Origin: Victivallales bacterium
Lineage (GTDB): Bacteria; Verrucomicrobiota; Lentisphaeria; Oligosphaerales; Oligosphaeraceae
Direction: 5' to 3'
Length of the DNA: 15,025 nt
Assembly (NCBI GenBank): GCA_017615955.1
Contig: JAFZZD010000026.1
Coordinates: forward strand, 1 to 15,025
Of this stretch, positions 13,012-15,025 are shown one piece after another. How positions within the stretch are numbered: position 1 is the first letter of the stretch; each line of letters starts with the position of its first letter. The position numbers were made by a program, and so were the translations under genes. The notes beneath the pieces were generated by a model, which worked only from the letters and a program-made list of their open reading frames with translations, was not told where the DNA came from and searched no databases.

Positions 13012-15009
13012 TTATTCACTCCTCAATGCATCCACAGGATTCTTGTTGGCGGCCTGATATGCCGGGTATATTCCGAATATCAGTCCTGTCAGCGTGGAGG
13101 CAAGCACCGCTATTCCCAGCAATGGCAGGCTGAACACCACAGGCAGCACTATGAAATGGCAGGTGACGACCACCACCATTCCAGCCAAGATCACGCCGAA
13201 AATGCCGCCAGTCACCGATATGGTCATTGACTCCGTCAGGAACTGCCGCATTATGTCCATCTTTGTGGCGCCAATTGCACGCCTGATGCCGATTTCACGC
13301 ACCCGCTCCGTCACGGAGGCAAGCATAATGTTCATGATGCCTATGCCGCCGACCACAATTGAAATAGAGGATATGATGATGGTCAATATGTCCAGCAGGC
13401 GCTGTGACTGCTGTTTCTGCTTCAGCAGGTCCATAGGAATGACCATGTCATAGTCGGTCAAGCCCCCATGCGTCGCGCCCAGGATTGCGCGTATTGCGCG
13501 TCCTGCCCTGGCAAGGCTATCCTCCGTAGTGAGTTGCAGTTGTATTTCATCTACCTCGCTGCGCAAGTCCAAATATGAGGTTCTCGTGAGCAATGTTTCC
13601 AATGGCATGAGAATGTCCCTGTTTGGATCGCTGATGGAAGTGGCCTCCAGTTCATCTACATCCATCGCCTTTTCCTCCAGCACACCCACCACCGTGAATG
13701 GATTGCCGCCCAAAAGCACGGTTTCCCCTATGAGGTCGTTGTTTTTCTTCGCCTCTATTATGCTTTTGGCAATGGTATGTCCAAGCACTATGTTGCGTGT
13801 GCTGCCTGCCCAGTCGCCCGCATCAAAGAAACGCCCCGCGCTGAGCGCCAGATTGTTAACCTCAAGATAGTCACCCTGCACACCTAGCACACGTGGCGAT
13901 AGCACGCCAGCCATCGAATGAACCACATTCAGTTTTACCTCGCGGACACAGGCCGCCTTCTCTATGTCAGGTATGCCAGAGCGCAATGCCGCCAAATCCT
14001 GCCGGCTCAAGCCCATGGAGCCCCTGACACGTGCCTCCACCAGGCGCTCGTTCTCATACTGCTTGTCCACAATCCTTACCAGATTCGCGCCCAATGCGCG
14101 TATCTGGTCCGCCTGCTTCTTCTTGCTGCCCAGGGAGAAACTGGACATGGCAATCACGGATGAAATGCCGATGATTATTCCCAGCATTGTGAGGAATGTC
14201 CTCATCTGGTGGGCAAGCAGCCCCTCGTTGATGCCGATTCGCACCAGGTCCAATGCGCTGACGCCGCTGCGCTTTGTGTAGGTCTTCGTTGCCTCCTGGC
14301 ACTTTTCTGGTTCAGGCGGCTTACGCTTTCCAGGCACGTCCTCAATGATCTTGCCGTCAAGCAAGGTGACTTTCCTGGTGCCCTGGTCCGCCAGCTTGGG
14401 GTCATGGGTGACCATGATGATGGTATGCCCCTGCGCATTCAGATCATAGAGGATCTGCATGATCTCGGCACTGGTGGCACTGTCCAGGTTTCCAGTGGGT
14501 TCATCGGCAAGTATGATGTCAGGCTCGCCAATCAACGCCCTGGCGATTGCAATACGCTGCAACTGCCCGCCAGACAATTCCTTGGGATGGTGCTTGAGAC
14601 GCTTCCCCAACCCCAGTTTCTTGGCCAGTTCAGTGGCCCGTTCCTGCCGCACCTTGCGCGATATGCCGCGATACACAAGAGGCAAGGCGATGTTTTCCAC
14701 CACGGTCAGGTCATTCAGCAGATTGAAGGACTGGAACACAAAGCCAATATGCTCGTTTCGCATCCAAGACAACTGCGCCTCGCTGCATTCTGAAATGCTC
14801 GCCTCATTGATGCTCATCAGACCATCAGTGGGCACGTCCAACAATCCCAGCAAGTGCATCAGCGTGGACTTGCCTGAGCCTGAGCTGCCGACTATCATAA
14901 GAAAGTCGCCAGGGCGCACATCCAACGACACATCATCCAGGGCGGCAACCAAGGTGTCGCCCATCATGTAATGCCGTTTAAGCCCGTCTATGTGTATTAT
15001 CGGTTTCAT
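13012..15009 (-). CDS. macB: MacB-type ABC exporter (ATPase fused to permease)
   Basis: A 665-residue protein of the usual MacB length with both parts present. ATPase: Walker A GSSGSGKST (41-49), Q-loop Q93 in VFQSFNLL, signature LSGGQ (145-149), Walker B IILADEPTGNLDS (165-177) and H-loop H202 in VTHD. Permease: a first membrane helix near LTMLGIIIGISSVIAMSS (272-289), a large periplasmic MacB core domain (about 295-530; GAGRFF-like SAGRFF and VVGVL seen), then three helices at the C-terminus including IVVGGIGIMNIMLASVTERVR and ending in PAYQAANKNPVDALRSE. MacB dimers drive export of antibiotics, lipopeptides or small proteins through MacA and TolC by periplasmic mechanotransmission. No MacA gene is in the window; it may lie upstream, past 15025. 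The ATG at 15009 has no clear ribosome site. Confidence 0.92.
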   Translation of the reverse strand: MKPIIHIDGLKRHYMMGDTLVAALDDVSLDVRPGDFLMIVGSSGSGKSTLMHLLGLLDVPTDGLMSINEASISECSEAQLSWMRNEHIGFVFQSFNLLNDLTVVENIALPLVYRGISRKVRQERATELAKKLGLGKRLKHHPKELSGGQLQRIAIARALIGEPDIILADEPTGNLDSATSAEIMQILYDLNAQGHTIIMVTHDPKLADQGTRKVTLLDGKIIEDVPGKRKPPEPEKCQEATKTYTKRSGVSALDLVRIGINEGLLAHQMRTFLTMLGIIIGISSVIAMSSFSLGSKKKQADQIRALGANLVRIVDKQYENERLVEARVRGSMGLSRQDLAALRSGIPDIEKAACVREVKLNVVHSMAGVLSPRVLGVQGDYLEVNNLALSAGRFFDAGDWAGSTRNIVLGHTIAKSIIEAKKNNDLIGETVLLGGNPFTVVGVLEEKAMDVDELEATSISDPNRDILMPLETLLTRTSYLDLRSEVDEIQLQLTTEDSLARAGRAIRAILGATHGGLTDYDMVIPMDLLKQKQQSQRLLDILTIIISSISIVVGGIGIMNIMLASVTERVREIGIRRAIGATKMDIMRQFLTESMTISVTGGIFGVILAGMVVVVTCHFIVLPVVFSLPLLGIAVLASTLTGLIFGIYPAYQAANKNPVDALRSE
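13019..13024 (-). promoter_or_regulatory. Ribosome binding site of the TolC-family gene inside the end of macB
   Basis: GAGGAG on the minus strand, 7 nt before the ATG at 13009-13011, encoded within the last sense codons of macB. With the TAA and ATG directly adjacent, this supports coupled translation of the exporter and its channel. Confidence 0.7.
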
Positions 15010-15025
15010 TTTTTGTATTTATGTG

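Noticed and set aside
13094..13870. Plus-strand frames opposite macB
   Set aside because: They are antisense shadows of a gene with complete MacB motifs, and are low-complexity Ser/Met/Ile-rich translations.

Overview
The window reads as ordinary bacterial chromosome from a Gram-negative (diderm) organism. It carries a TolC-type outer-membrane channel, a MacB-type exporter and a YceK/YidQ-type lipoprotein. The mix suggests the Planctomycetes-Verrucomicrobia-Chlamydiae group, most likely a Lentisphaerota/Victivallis-like gut bacterium: a pseudopilin-like 'YADDND..YPP' domain, an Rpn-type nuclease with a REEG-repeat tail, a sialate O-acetylesterase, and a DegT aminotransferase paired with a hydroxypyruvate-isomerase-like protein. 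This placement is an inference from protein character. No rRNA, tRNA or other taxonomic marker is present.

Layout. Positions 2-1429 (+ strand) hold the 3' part of an FtsK/SpoIIIE-like protein whose ATPase motifs are lost, followed 3 nt later by an unrecognised 215-residue protein. From 1586 to the right edge every gene is on the minus strand. Read in transcription order from the right, these are: (a) a MacB-type ABC exporter (15009-13012) directly abutting a TolC-family protein (13011-11683); (b) a cytoplasmic-looking sialate O-acetylesterase (11641-9662); (c) a GNAT acetyltransferase (9555-8647) heading a tight row of five envelope or unknown genes (8632-5300), namely a YcxB-like/pseudopilin-like fusion, a YjdF-family membrane protein, a small exported protein, a membrane protein with a zinc ribbon and a two-TM protein; (d) an Rpn-family PD-(D/E)XK nuclease (5056-4100) behind an extremely AT-rich stretch; (e) a DegT aminotransferase overlapping a TIM-barrel isomerase (4006-1980); (f) a small YceK/YidQ-like lipoprotein (1921-1586).

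How the genes work together. MacB and TolC would form the inner- and outer-membrane parts of a tripartite efflux system; the MacA-like adaptor is not in the window and may lie just beyond the right edge. The DegT-isomerase pair shares an ATGCTGA stop/start overlap and should act on one small sugar or cyclitol pathway. The esterase fits deacetylation of host sialic acids or other acetylated glycans. The small genes at 8632-5300 have short gaps and look co-transcribed, but no function can be assigned to them as a group.

Two perfect GC-rich palindromes sit in gaps on either side of the esterase gene (9604-9623 and 11662-11683). They look like dispersed palindromic repeats rather than classic terminators. 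No CRISPR array, tRNA, rRNA, insertion-sequence ends or phage module was seen. No intergenic gap exceeds 300 bases; the longest, 5057-5299, holds a promoter and an AT-rich island. I found no convincing complete new system. The best candidates for novelty are the motif-dead FtsK-like protein and its partner, the five-gene envelope row, and the YcxB/pseudopilin fusion.
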